DNA of 9,239 nucleotides from Gammaproteobacteria bacterium (lineage in GTDB: Bacteria; Pseudomonadota; Gammaproteobacteria; Steroidobacterales; Steroidobacteraceae), in contig JASHUC010000368.1 in NCBI GenBank assembly GCA_030040235.1, forward strand, positions 1 to 9,239, written 5' to 3'. The notes beneath the pieces are model-generated. The model was not told where the DNA came from. It did no database searches and was given only the letters and a program-made list of their open reading frames with translations. The translations under genes were made by a program, and so were the position numbers. Shown here in pieces: positions 1 through 6,570 of this stretch; position 1 is the stretch's first letter; each line of letters opens with the position of its first letter.

Positions 1-732
1 ATGAACTCCTTCACCGGTCCCTGGGGCTTTGGGCCACCCGACCTCTCGTTCGGACACCAGCCCGACCGCGATCCGCCCCCGCCGGGTAAATTCAAAGGCA
101 TGGATGTGGTGAACCGTCTGCTCGCCATGGGGGTTGATCCGAACCACCAGCTGACCCGCATGCGGCCGACCACCAACGGCCGCGGCCGCTTCGCGGACTA
201 CATGCTGCGTGGTGGCGCCGGGCCGCTGCTGGTGGCGACGCTGAGCTACGACGATGTGGCGATCAAGGCGCTGCTGGCGCACGGTGCGGACCCGGACCTG
301 CCCAATGTCTTCCAGCTCACCCCCCTGATGCTGGCCGCCGGCTCGAACGATGAAATCCGGATCATGCAGCGCAAGCAGCCGGACCTGCAGGCCCGCGCCA
401 TCAAAGTGGTTGACCTGCTGCTGGATGCCGGCGCCAATGTCAACTATCGCGTCACGGACAGCCACACCCACACCGCGCGGGTTGCCGGTAGGCGAGGTGC
501 CGATGCGGAGGGCCAGACGGCGTTGATGGCCGCGGCAAGACTGGGCTGGGACCAGATGGTGAAGCACCTGCTGGAGCGCGGGGCGGATCCAACGCTGCGG
601 GATGCGACCGGCAAGACCGCTCTCGAGTTTGCACGCACACCTGCGCCGGAGGTCGGGGGGCGCCGGGGTCCAGCGGATCCGGGCCGCGCCGCGACCGAGG
701 AAATTCTGGCAGCTGCGGCGCCTAAGTCCTGA
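1..732 (+). CDS. Ankyrin repeat protein, 5'-partial
   Basis: This reading frame is open from the first base to a TGA at 730-732. The gene probably begins upstream, because no ribosome binding site is visible and homologues usually have many more repeats. The 243 visible residues contain ankyrin-type repeats: a partial one near residues 32-50 (VVNRLLAMGVDPN), then about 73-99 (IKALLAHGADPD), 106-148 (TPLMLAAG ... VDLLLDAGANVN) and 171-199 (GQTALMAAARLGW ... LLERGADP). A last half-repeat (GKTALEFA, 204-211) follows. Residues 150-170 form a longer loop rich in His, Arg and Gly between repeats. The tail after 215 is Pro/Gly/Arg/Ala rich. Ankyrin repeats mediate protein-protein contacts, and nothing here shows a catalytic role or a partner. 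The repeat call is secure. The start, full length, location and function are unknown. Confidence 0.85.
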   Translation: MNSFTGPWGFGPPDLSFGHQPDRDPPPPGKFKGMDVVNRLLAMGVDPNHQLTRMRPTTNGRGRFADYMLRGGAGPLLVATLSYDDVAIKALLAHGADPDLPNVFQLTPLMLAAGSNDEIRIMQRKQPDLQARAIKVVDLLLDAGANVNYRVTDSHTHTARVAGRRGADAEGQTALMAAARLGWDQMVKHLLERGADPTLRDATGKTALEFARTPAPEVGGRRGPADPGRAATEEILAAAAPKS

Positions 733-857
733 ACCGAAGGAATGACATCAACGTCTACTGGAAGTCCACCGAACCCGGACACGCAAGGATGTGACCGCGG
801 GGTTACGAGAGGGCCAGAAGGCGTAGTCGCCGGCGCGGCCGAGTCTGAGTCTACACA

Positions 858-865
858 GAAGGAAG
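858..865 (+). promoter_or_regulatory. Ribosome binding site for the carboxylesterase
   Basis: The purine run GAAGGAAG ends six bases before the ATG at 872. It decides the start of the esterase in favour of the signal-peptide-bearing form. Confidence 0.6.
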
Positions 866-871
866 ATCCGA

Positions 872-2449
872 ATGTGTCGCGCCACAAGAACAATAGGTAG
901 AGGCCGGCTGATTCAATGGGGGCGCGTTATCGTTGTCGCATCGCTCGCGTTTCTTGCGGAAGGTCGCGCAGCAACCCCGATCGTGGTGAGCACGGACAAA
1001 GGCCCGGTCGCAGGACTGCTGCGAGACGGTGTGTGGGTGTTTACCGGTATCCCGTATGCAGCGCCGCCGATCGGCAGGCTGCGGTTCAGCCCGCCCCAGC
1101 AGCACCTCCCATGGACCGGGGTAATTGACGCGACTCACGAAGCGCCCGCGTGCCCGCAAACTTCAGGGTCGGCGATCGGTAAACCGAGCGAGAACGAAGA
1201 CTGTCTCTACCTCAATGTATGGGCTCCGCATGGGCGCGAGGCTGGATTGCTCCCCGTCATGGTCTGGATTCACGGGAGTGGGGACAAGGGGTACGGCGGA
1301 TCGCCTTTCTTCGACGGATTTCGCCTGGCCCGTGCCAACGGTGTCGTCATCGTTACGATCAACTACCGACTCGGGCTTCTGGGGTCACTCGTCTCGCGAG
1401 CGCTCGATGCCGCAGACGGAAGCTACCGGTCCGGGAACTACCACTTGCGCGATCAACAGGAGGCGCTGCGCTGGGTGCAGCGTAACATCGGTGCCTTTGG
1501 TGGCGATCCCCATGCGGTGACCGTTTTCGGCGAGTCAGCGGGCGGGGCTGCCGTGTTGGCATTGCTTGCATCGCCGGCATCCCGGGGCCTGTTTCAGCGT
1601 GCTATTTCCGAAAGCCCGGTTGACCCCCGCCCATCGACCCGTGCAAGCGCGGAGCGCCGCACTCACGACATCCTGTTACCGAAGCTAGGTTGTAGTCATG
1701 CGGCGAATCTCGCGGATTGCTTGAGGAGCACGGCGGTGAAGGCGTTTCTCGACGTGCCCGACAGTTGGGGTTACGTGCAGGACGATCAGTTGCTGCCAAT
1801 GGGTGCTCTGGCCGCCTTTGAGAGCGGTGCTTTTGTTCGAGTCCCCGTTCTGATCGGCTCCAATGCCGAAGAAGGGCGTTTCCAGGCGGCACTGTCCGAG
1901 AGTTCACGCGGCCGACGCATGACCGCGACTGACTACCGTACGGATATCGAGGGCTTCGCTGCTTTGCCGTGGTTGCGGCTGGATCCGACCGAGGCCATGG
2001 GCCAGTATCCTTCTGACCACTTCGCCAATCCGGCCCTCGCGGAAAGCCACTTGGTAACCGATATGTTTTTCGCGTGCGTAGTTGAGCGCGCGCGCGAGGG
2101 CCTGAGCAAGTACGTCGGCGTTTACGGCTACGAATTCACCGAAGAGGATCCGGTGCAGGAGGAACCGCTTCCCGCGATAACGGAGTTAGGCAATGCGCCG
2201 TACCACACCTCCGAGGAGGCGTATGTCTTCGATGGGGACCACAGCCATGCATCGCTCACTGGGCGTGCGGCCAAGTTGTCCGCCCTGATGCGGACCTATT
2301 GGACTACCTTCGCTCGGCGTGGTGACCCCAACGGAGGCAATAGATCTCATTGGCCCGCCTTTGACAACGACACTCATCAGATCCTCGCGTTGCAAGACCG
2401 CCCGATCATCACGACAGATTTCCTTCGGCGACATCATTGCAGTCGATGA
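872..2449 (+). CDS. Exported type B carboxylesterase (pNB-esterase-like)
   Basis: The 525-residue product is a carboxylesterase/lipase family B enzyme of the alpha/beta-hydrolase fold, expected to hydrolyse carboxylic esters. Its length is normal for the family. A basic n-region and the hydrophobic stretch at about 19-29, with a likely cleavage after Ala33 or Ala34, indicate Sec export to the periplasm or beyond. The family signature EDCLYLNVW lies at 109-117. The oxyanion-hole region is WIHGSG (His134), where most relatives have HGGG. The nucleophile elbow FGESAGG gives catalytic Ser222. The acid is most likely Glu334 in NAEEGRF. The base is most likely His445 in APYHTSEE. The start is supported by the upstream GAAGGAAG. 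The gene stands alone, with 139 bp before it and about 50 bp after it. The natural substrate cannot be inferred. The family call is very secure. Confidence 0.95.
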   Translation: MCRATRTIGRGRLIQWGRVIVVASLAFLAEGRAATPIVVSTDKGPVAGLLRDGVWVFTGIPYAAPPIGRLRFSPPQQHLPWTGVIDATHEAPACPQTSGSAIGKPSENEDCLYLNVWAPHGREAGLLPVMVWIHGSGDKGYGGSPFFDGFRLARANGVVIVTINYRLGLLGSLVSRALDAADGSYRSGNYHLRDQQEALRWVQRNIGAFGGDPHAVTVFGESAGGAAVLALLASPASRGLFQRAISESPVDPRPSTRASAERRTHDILLPKLGCSHAANLADCLRSTAVKAFLDVPDSWGYVQDDQLLPMGALAAFESGAFVRVPVLIGSNAEEGRFQAALSESSRGRRMTATDYRTDIEGFAALPWLRLDPTEAMGQYPSDHFANPALAESHLVTDMFFACVVERAREGLSKYVGVYGYEFTEEDPVQEEPLPAITELGNAPYHTSEEAYVFDGDHSHASLTGRAAKLSALMRTYWTTFARRGDPNGGNRSHWPAFDNDTHQILALQDRPIITTDFLRRHHCSR

Positions 2450-2488
2450 GGTTGCGCGCACCTGGTGACGCCCTACAGCGCTCTCAGC

Positions 2489-2494
2489 TAGACT
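2489..2494 (+). promoter_or_regulatory. Possible -10 element, maybe leaderless transcript
   Basis: TAGACT matches four of the six bases of the TATAAT consensus and lies seven bases before the ATG at 2502. A GTGACG at 2465-2470 could serve as a -35 with an 18-base spacer. No Shine-Dalgarno precedes the ATG, which fits a leaderless start. The match is weak. Confidence 0.3.
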
Positions 2495-2501
2495 CGTCGC
2501 A

Positions 2502-2669
2502 ATGGACTCGAAGCTTGCAAAAGAAGCGCAACGGGCACTCGTCGAGGCCACGCAGCGTCTCAGCCTCGAGGAACGCATGAACGCGTTCTTGGCGCACTGT
2601 CGCCTTGTCGTGCAGCTATGCGAGGCAGGCCGCAAAGTACGCGATCGTCGAACGCAGCCGCAGCCATGA
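2502..2669 (+). CDS. Small 55-aa protein coupled to nucleotidyltransferase gene
   Basis: A short frame starts ATG GAC TCG AAG and ends with TGA at 2667-2669. It encodes 55 residues (MDSKLAKEAQRALVEATQRL at the N-terminus, then SLEERMNAFLAHCRLVVQLC and a basic tail). It is predicted to be mostly helical, with acidic and basic residues spaced as in an amphipathic helix. Its stop overlaps the ATG of the following nucleotidyltransferase-fold gene in an ATGA, so the two are probably translated together. No Shine-Dalgarno is seen. A -10-like TAGACT at 2489-2494 could place the transcript start at or near the ATG, giving a leaderless message. I know no named family for it. Its position upstream of a nucleotidyltransferase resembles the small partner of toxin/antitoxin pairs, but that is inference. 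Coupling and codon content support a real gene. Confidence 0.65.
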   Translation: MDSKLAKEAQRALVEATQRLSLEERMNAFLAHCRLVVQLCEAGRKVRDRRTQPQP

Positions 2670-3217
2670 GAGCAACGCGGCCGGGCGAATCCGCACTTCT
2701 GCTTCTGGATGTCGCCGACTGCCTTGAGAGTCACAAGGTCGAGTACGCGGTCGTAGGTGCCCTGGCGGCGTCCATTTACGGTGCGGTGCGAGCCAGCCTG
2801 GACGCTGATGTGGTCGTATCGATTGGTCTTAGCGAAGCTGAGGGCATCGGGCGCGCACTCGAGGCCGCGGGGCTCCGCGCCGAACTGACTCGCGGGGATT
2901 TGGATGACCCCATTCCTGCTCTGCTGAAAGTGATCGACGCTTATGGTAACCGGGTAGATCTGCTGATCGGACTGAGGGGCCTCGATCCGCAGGCGTTCTC
3001 GCGGGCAATCGAAGTTCCGTTTCAAGGAAAGAAGCTGAGATTCATCGGGCGAGAGGACTTCATCGCAATGAAAGCCTTCGCAGCCGGCCCTATGGACTTG
3101 GTTGATGCCGCACGCGCCGTCGCTGTAACAGAGCTGTCCCGCGCGCTCAGTTCTGGCGGAAAAGGTGGGCGTAGGCTGCGCTCACCGCGAGCCACTCGGG
3201 ACGTGTCTTCAGTTTGA
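2666..3217 (+). CDS. Nucleotidyltransferase-fold protein (AbiEii/MNT-like), altered C-terminus
   Basis: The 183-residue product belongs to the polymerase-beta-like nucleotidyltransferase superfamily, probably the AbiEii/AbiGii-like or MNT-type group. Visible motifs are VVGALAASIYG (29-39), the metal-binding pair Asp46-x-Asp48 in RASLDADVVV, and a third carboxylate Asp98 in NRVDLLIGL. The conserved REDFIAMK segment follows at 129-136. The helix hairpin normally seen after it is only partly present: from about residue 150 the sequence turns Ser/Arg/Gly rich. The last 71 bp are antisense to the response-regulator gene, so the tail is probably not native. I chose ATG 2666 because it forms an ATGA with the small upstream gene; ATG 2618, in the same frame, would add 16 residues lying inside that gene. 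Such proteins transfer nucleotides to proteins or RNA in toxin/antitoxin and defence modules. Activity here is unproven. Confidence 0.75.
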   Translation: MRATRPGESALLLLDVADCLESHKVEYAVVGALAASIYGAVRASLDADVVVSIGLSEAEGIGRALEAAGLRAELTRGDLDDPIPALLKVIDAYGNRVDLLIGLRGLDPQAFSRAIEVPFQGKKLRFIGREDFIAMKAFAAGPMDLVDAARAVAVTELSRALSSGGKGGRRLRSPRATRDVSSV

Positions 3218-3902
3218 CCTCCATGGCGCCCCTGAAGGAGCGATGGATGGTCTCGATGGCTCTGACATTGATGATCGTACTGCGATGGACCTGCCAGAAC
3301 ATTTTCGGATCGAGTCGCTCCTTCAGCTGCTTGAGCGTCGCGTTCAGTAGATACGTCGCATTCGAAGTGAACAGATTGGTGTACTTGTCCTCGGCCTGCA
3401 GGTAGCAGATCTCCTCGATGGTCACCACGCGCAGGTCGGAGCCGTGGGGGACAGTGAGCCACTTGACGTACTCGGGCTCATGCTTCGGCGTGAGTCCCCT
3501 CAGCAGCTCGATCAGAGCGCGCAGATCCGCGGGCGGTTCTCGCAGGCGTTCCTTCAGTCGCTCGACGGTTCGGCGCACGCGCTCGGCGGTCAGGGGCTTG
3601 AGCACGTAGTCCAGCGCGCCCCGCTCGAAGGCCGCCAGCGCGTGTTGCTCATAGGCGCTGATGAAGACGACTTTGCAGCGACCGCTGACATGCTGTGCGA
3701 CGTCGAGTCCGCTCGCTCCCGGCATCTGAATATCCAGAAACACGATCTCCGGCGACAGGCGATCGATGGCCTGGATCGCCTGCAACCCGTCGGCAACCTC
3801 GCCCCCGATGCGCAGCTCCGGCCACAGCCGCGTCAGCAGCGCTCGCAGCTCGGCCCGCAGCAGTGGCTCGTCCTCGGCGATGATGGCGGTCGGCGCGGTC
3901 AC
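3147..3902 (-). CDS. LytTR-family response regulator
   Basis: The 251-residue protein is a DNA-binding response regulator, the output of the two-component system encoded just upstream. The receiver domain (about 5-120) shows the acidic pocket EDE (10-12), phospho-acceptor Asp57 in FLDIQMPG, Ser82 in VVFISAYE, and Lys102 in DYVLKP. A linker (about 120-143) leads to a LytTR DNA-binding domain (about 145-250) with the typical ICYLQAEDKYTNL, FWQVHRSTIINV and final AYAHLFRQ. The start is GTG, 13 bases after the stop of the preceding gene and preceded by GGGAATGGA. An ATG six bases upstream is out of frame. It is the third gene of a minus-strand operon. Its 3' end overlaps the convergent nucleotidyltransferase gene by 71 bp, and no terminator is visible beyond it. 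LytTR regulators commonly control nearby genes. Family assignment is very secure; targets are unknown. Confidence 0.95.
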   Translation of the reverse strand: MTAPTAIIAEDEPLLRAELRALLTRLWPELRIGGEVADGLQAIQAIDRLSPEIVFLDIQMPGASGLDVAQHVSGRCKVVFISAYEQHALAAFERGALDYVLKPLTAERVRRTVERLKERLREPPADLRALIELLRGLTPKHEPEYVKWLTVPHGSDLRVVTIEEICYLQAEDKYTNLFTSNATYLLNATLKQLKERLDPKMFWQVHRSTIINVRAIETIHRSFRGAMEVKLKTRPEWLAVSAAYAHLFRQN

Positions 3903-3915
3903 GTTCCATTCCCGG

Positions 3916-4638
3916 TCAGGCTTGCGGCTGGCGAGACGACGAGCGCCGGCTCTGCAGCGACTCGACGAAACTGTCGAACCGGGCGTCGGCCTGCTCGGGC
4001 GACGTGCGATACAGGTCCCCGATCTCTCTCAGGGTGCGCAGCATGGCCGAGGAATCCATCTGCCGCTGCGCTGCCGCCAGGCGCGACTCGATCAGACTCT
4101 GTTCCAGATGCACGCGCGAAAGCTCCGCCATACGCAGCCGATTGAGAATGCGCACTACGCTGCGCCGCGAGTGGAATACGAACATGCCGACGCTGCCGAG
4201 CATCAGGCCGTCGATCGCATCGTATGCGAACCCGCTCCACGGGTGCAGGATCAACACCGCCGGATGCGGCGGGAAATTCGTGCGGATCCAGGCCTGCAGT
4301 GCACACTGAGCGGCCGTGCCGCTGCAGACGGCCACGATCAGGCAGATCGAGTATGAGGAGAGCGCCGCCCTGCCACGCAGCGCGCACTGGTCGGCGCACA
4401 GCGCGGCGAGCAGGATGAGCATGGGGACGAGGGACAACAGATCGGCCGCGAGCGCCGGTCCGTCCGCCCGCGCCAATGTGCCTCCCGCCTCCACGTAGCG
4501 CATCAGAATCGCGAACAGGCCGATCGACTCCGTGATGGCCACCCGACGCCAGGTCAGGCCGCGAATGACCGCGCGCGCCGGGGACATCCCGTGCAGGGAC
4601 GGCTCCATTCCCGGGTCGACGATGCCCGCCTCGTTCAT
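3916..4638 (-). CDS. Degenerate LytS-like membrane protein lacking His and ATPase domain
   Basis: The 240-residue protein has four predicted membrane helices (about 33-49, 64-82, 96-116, 138-155) and a cytoplasmic coiled-coil helix (about 166-230). The neighbouring kinase has the same layout. Residues 178-222 align without gaps to kinase residues 173-217, with 13 identities in 45 columns plus several conservative changes (Asp195/Glu190, Met194/Ile189, Leu203/Ile198). The kinase phospho-acceptor His192 corresponds to Ser197, the EPH motif reads DSS, and Asn196 is Arg201. The protein ends after this helix in a Ser/Arg tail, so no HATPase domain exists. The ATG at 4638 overlaps the kinase TGA as ATGA, so translation is coupled; a longer upstream frame lies inside the kinase gene and is rejected. 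It cannot be a working kinase by itself. A role as heterodimer partner or modulator of the kinase is inference. Confidence 0.8.
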   Translation of the reverse strand: MNEAGIVDPGMEPSLHGMSPARAVIRGLTWRRVAITESIGLFAILMRYVEAGGTLARADGPALAADLLSLVPMLILLAALCADQCALRGRAALSSYSICLIVAVCSGTAAQCALQAWIRTNFPPHPAVLILHPWSGFAYDAIDGLMLGSVGMFVFHSRRSVVRILNRLRMAELSRVHLEQSLIESRLAAAQRQMDSSAMLRTLREIGDLYRTSPEQADARFDSFVESLQSRRSSSRQPQA

Positions 4639-5750
4639 GCCAGCCGCGCCATCGGAATGCGCACCGTTGCGATCACGCCGCGCGGTTCGGCACGTTCGAG
4701 ATGCAGGGTCGCCGGGCTGCCGTACCGGAGGCGCAATCGCGAGCGGCAGTTTGCGAGCCCGGAGCCTGCCCCCAGGCCGGGTTTCAGCCCGCATCCGGAG
4801 TCCGCAACCTTCAGCTGCAGGACGGATTGCTCGCAGGCCGCGCTGACGCGGATGAAGCCTCCCTCCACCGCCGGGGTAATGCCGTGTTTGACGGCATTCT
4901 CCACCAGTGTGAGCAGAATCATCGTCGGGACGCGCACCGGCGCCAGCTCCGGCGGCAGATCGATCGCGTAGGATAGCCGCGTGCCCATGCGTACCCGGTA
5001 GATCGCCAGATAGGCATCCGCCAGACGCATCTCATCGCCGAGACACGCCTCGCTCTCCCGGATGTGCGGTAATGCAGCGGCGAAATAGCGGCCGAGATTG
5101 TCGATGAAACCGGTTGCCGCCGCCGGTTGCAGGCGTGCAAGCGTGCGCACGTTCGCGATGGTATTCAGCAGGAAGTGCGGTTCGATCTGAGCCTGCAGCA
5201 GCTGCAGTCGCGCGCTTTGCAGCTCGTTGTCGAGGCGCGCTGCGTCGACATGGGTGCGGCTGAGCACATCGGATGCGTTCGCCGCGGTCCGATAGTATCC
5301 GAACGCAATGAGCAGCACCGTCAGGGACGCGGCGGCGTCACATGCGTCAGCCAGCAATGGCCGATCATGCACAACGGCATCGAGCCAATGCTCGTTGATC
5401 ATGCCGTTGGGATCGTGGCACAGGCACCAGACCAGACACACGATGACCGCCAGAGCGTAATGGGCGAGGCGTCGCAGGCCGGAGGGGGGCGCGAGGTTCA
5501 ACAGCACCGCGCAGATCGGCGCGGGCAACATCGTCGTCGTCAGGTTGAGCTCGAGGACGGGAAGTGCCTGGCGCAATGCCTGCGCAATACCGGCGGCGGG
5601 CGCGCGGACGAGCACATATTGAACGGTCCAGCACACCGTGCCCATTGCGGCAACCGCGAGCAGAAATCCCATGCCGCCGAACAGGCTTCGCAGGCGCTCG
5701 ATCGGGATCGCTCGGTACCGATGCGGAAGGGTTATGGTCGGTGCATTCAT
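4635..5750 (-). CDS. LytS/YehU-type sensor histidine kinase
   Basis: The 371-residue protein is a membrane sensor kinase expected to autophosphorylate and pass phosphate to the LytTR regulator two genes downstream. Four membrane helices (about 24-48, 66-87, 95-111, 137-153) form the sensor part, with no recognised extracellular domain. A coiled-coil helix carries the His_kinase motif LLQAQIEPHFLLNTI with phospho-acceptor His192. The HATPase domain follows, with the N box LVENAVKHG (Asn285), the G1 box VADSGCGL (Asp317) and a second glycine loop GSGLANCRSRL. ATG 5750 is preferred over the upstream extension because AAGGG precedes it by nine bases and the membrane region begins soon after; the extra 67 codons are low-complexity. 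Its TGA overlaps the ATG of the next gene. The signal sensed is unknown. Family assignment is secure. Confidence 0.93.
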   Translation of the reverse strand: MNAPTITLPHRYRAIPIERLRSLFGGMGFLLAVAAMGTVCWTVQYVLVRAPAAGIAQALRQALPVLELNLTTTMLPAPICAVLLNLAPPSGLRRLAHYALAVIVCLVWCLCHDPNGMINEHWLDAVVHDRPLLADACDAAASLTVLLIAFGYYRTAANASDVLSRTHVDAARLDNELQSARLQLLQAQIEPHFLLNTIANVRTLARLQPAAATGFIDNLGRYFAAALPHIRESEACLGDEMRLADAYLAIYRVRMGTRLSYAIDLPPELAPVRVPTMILLTLVENAVKHGITPAVEGGFIRVSAACEQSVLQLKVADSGCGLKPGLGAGSGLANCRSRLRLRYGSPATLHLERAEPRGVIATVRIPMARLA

Positions 5751-5971
5751 TCGCTCGCGCCCTTGAGCACCGGGATTGTGACATAGTGCCGTGAACGCCG
5801 CCGCCGTGCCCGGCGCTGCGGGTGCGTGCTGACTCCCAAAAAAGTCGCCTCCACTTCCGAAAGCTCCGCTTCGGTCGGAAATTCCTGGCGAATCGCCGGG
5901 TGGGCGGTGATTCTCGCTCGCGCCGGATGGCTTTCGACGAATCACAACCAAATCACTTGGGGGAAAGCTCT
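5751..5971. promoter_or_regulatory. Divergent promoter region between kinase operon and secreted-protein gene
   Basis: These 221 bp separate two divergent starts and must hold both promoters. No convincing -35/-10 pair is visible on either strand. Two small inverted repeats lie on the side of the plus-strand gene: TTCCGA (5855-5860) with TCGGAA (5875-5880), and CCTGGCG (5884-5890) with CGCCGGG (5894-5900) around a three-base loop. They could be operator or leader structures. I cannot identify a LytTR site with confidence. Confidence 0.4.
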
Positions 5972-6499
5972 ATGAAAAACACACTCATCGGAATTGCTTT
6001 CGTCACGACCGCAACGCTGTTCGGATTGTCTGCGCATGCGAACTGTGCGTATCCGCGCGTTGAGTCCGAGCGGCACGTTCCTCCGATCCAGAATCACCCG
6101 CACTTCGGACCCCATGAGGGCATCGTGGGAACCTGGCTTGCGAGCTACCCGAATGGGCTGGCATTCATTCAATGGCACAGCGACGGCACTGAATGGGAGA
6201 ATATAGATCTGGCCCCGGCGACGGGAAACATCTGCATGGGTTCCTGGGAAGCGACAGGTCCGTGGACCTATACCCGTAATCACTACGGCTGGCTCTTCGA
6301 TCCCAGCGGAAACAACATCGGATATTTCAACGAGACTGAGACCGACACGCTCGCGGCGGATGGCAACTCATATTCGGGTACCAACGTTACGGTTTTCTAC
6401 GACACCAACGGCAACGTAGTGCCGGCACCCGGAGCACCGGCGCCGCCGCCGCCGGGGGGATACCCGGGTACGTCCTCGGCGGTTCGCATCGCACCGTAG
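5972..6499 (+). CDS. Small secreted protein of unknown function, Pro-rich tail
   Basis: The 175-residue product has a clear signal peptide (Lys2, hydrophobic 4-20, cleavage after AHA at 23), so the mature protein is periplasmic or extracellular. The residues before Cys25 do not form a lipobox. The mature core (about 45-150) is rich in Trp, Tyr, Gly and Asn, with short alternating segments such as GTWLASYPNG, FIQWHSDGTEWENIDL, GSWEATGPWTYTRNHYGW and GNSYSGTNVTVFYDTNGN. This suggests an antiparallel beta-barrel, perhaps lipocalin- or avidin-like. The C-terminus (151-167) is PAPGAPAPPPPGG followed by YPG. Cys25 and Cys88 could form a disulfide. ATG 5972 is preceded by GGGGGAAAG five bases away, and the longer upstream frame lacks such support. 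I do not recognise a named family. Its divergent placement makes it a candidate target of the LytTR operon, by inference only. Confidence 0.8.
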   Translation: MKNTLIGIAFVTTATLFGLSAHANCAYPRVESERHVPPIQNHPHFGPHEGIVGTWLASYPNGLAFIQWHSDGTEWENIDLAPATGNICMGSWEATGPWTYTRNHYGWLFDPSGNNIGYFNETETDTLAADGNSYSGTNVTVFYDTNGNVVPAPGAPAPPPPGGYPGTSSAVRIAP

Positions 6500-6523
6500 T
6501 ATCGTAAGGTCCGCAAAGCGGAT

Positions 6524-6558
6524 GCTCCCGTCGTCGCGGACTCCGCGGCGGCGGGAGC
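6524..6558. terminator. Strong GC-rich hairpin, possible terminator
   Basis: Bases 6524-6539 and 6543-6558 can pair over 16 positions, including two G-U wobbles, around the three-base loop ACT. The hairpin starts 25 bases after the stop of the secreted-protein gene, as expected of a terminator. No T-tract follows, so it is not a textbook intrinsic terminator. Its right arm lies where a -35 would sit for the TATGAT at 6571. Confidence 0.5.
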
Positions 6559-6570
6559 TCCGAAGTACGG

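Noticed and set aside
742..900. 52-codon plus-strand frame (MTSTSTGSPPNP...) between the ankyrin and esterase genes
   Set aside because: Low-complexity Ser/Thr/Pro/Gly composition, the AAGGA is almost touching the ATG, and it overlaps the well-supported esterase start out of frame.
2186..3025. 279-codon minus-strand frame
   Set aside because: Antisense to the esterase end, the small gene and the nucleotidyltransferase. Its translation is Arg/Ser/Cys rich without motifs, as expected of a shadow frame in high-GC DNA.
3444..4145. 233-codon plus-strand frame
   Set aside because: Antisense to the response regulator and the middle protein, which have clear family motifs. The translation shows no recognisable domain.
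5127..5786. 219-codon plus-strand frame
   Set aside because: Lies opposite the kinase membrane and dimerisation regions. Gln/Arg-rich composition indicates an antisense shadow.
5889..5943. Repeated CGAATC (5889-5894 and 5938-5943), whose reverse strand partly resembles AlgR-type boxes
   Set aside because: Six-base matches 49 bases apart are expected by chance and the match to any LytTR consensus is partial.
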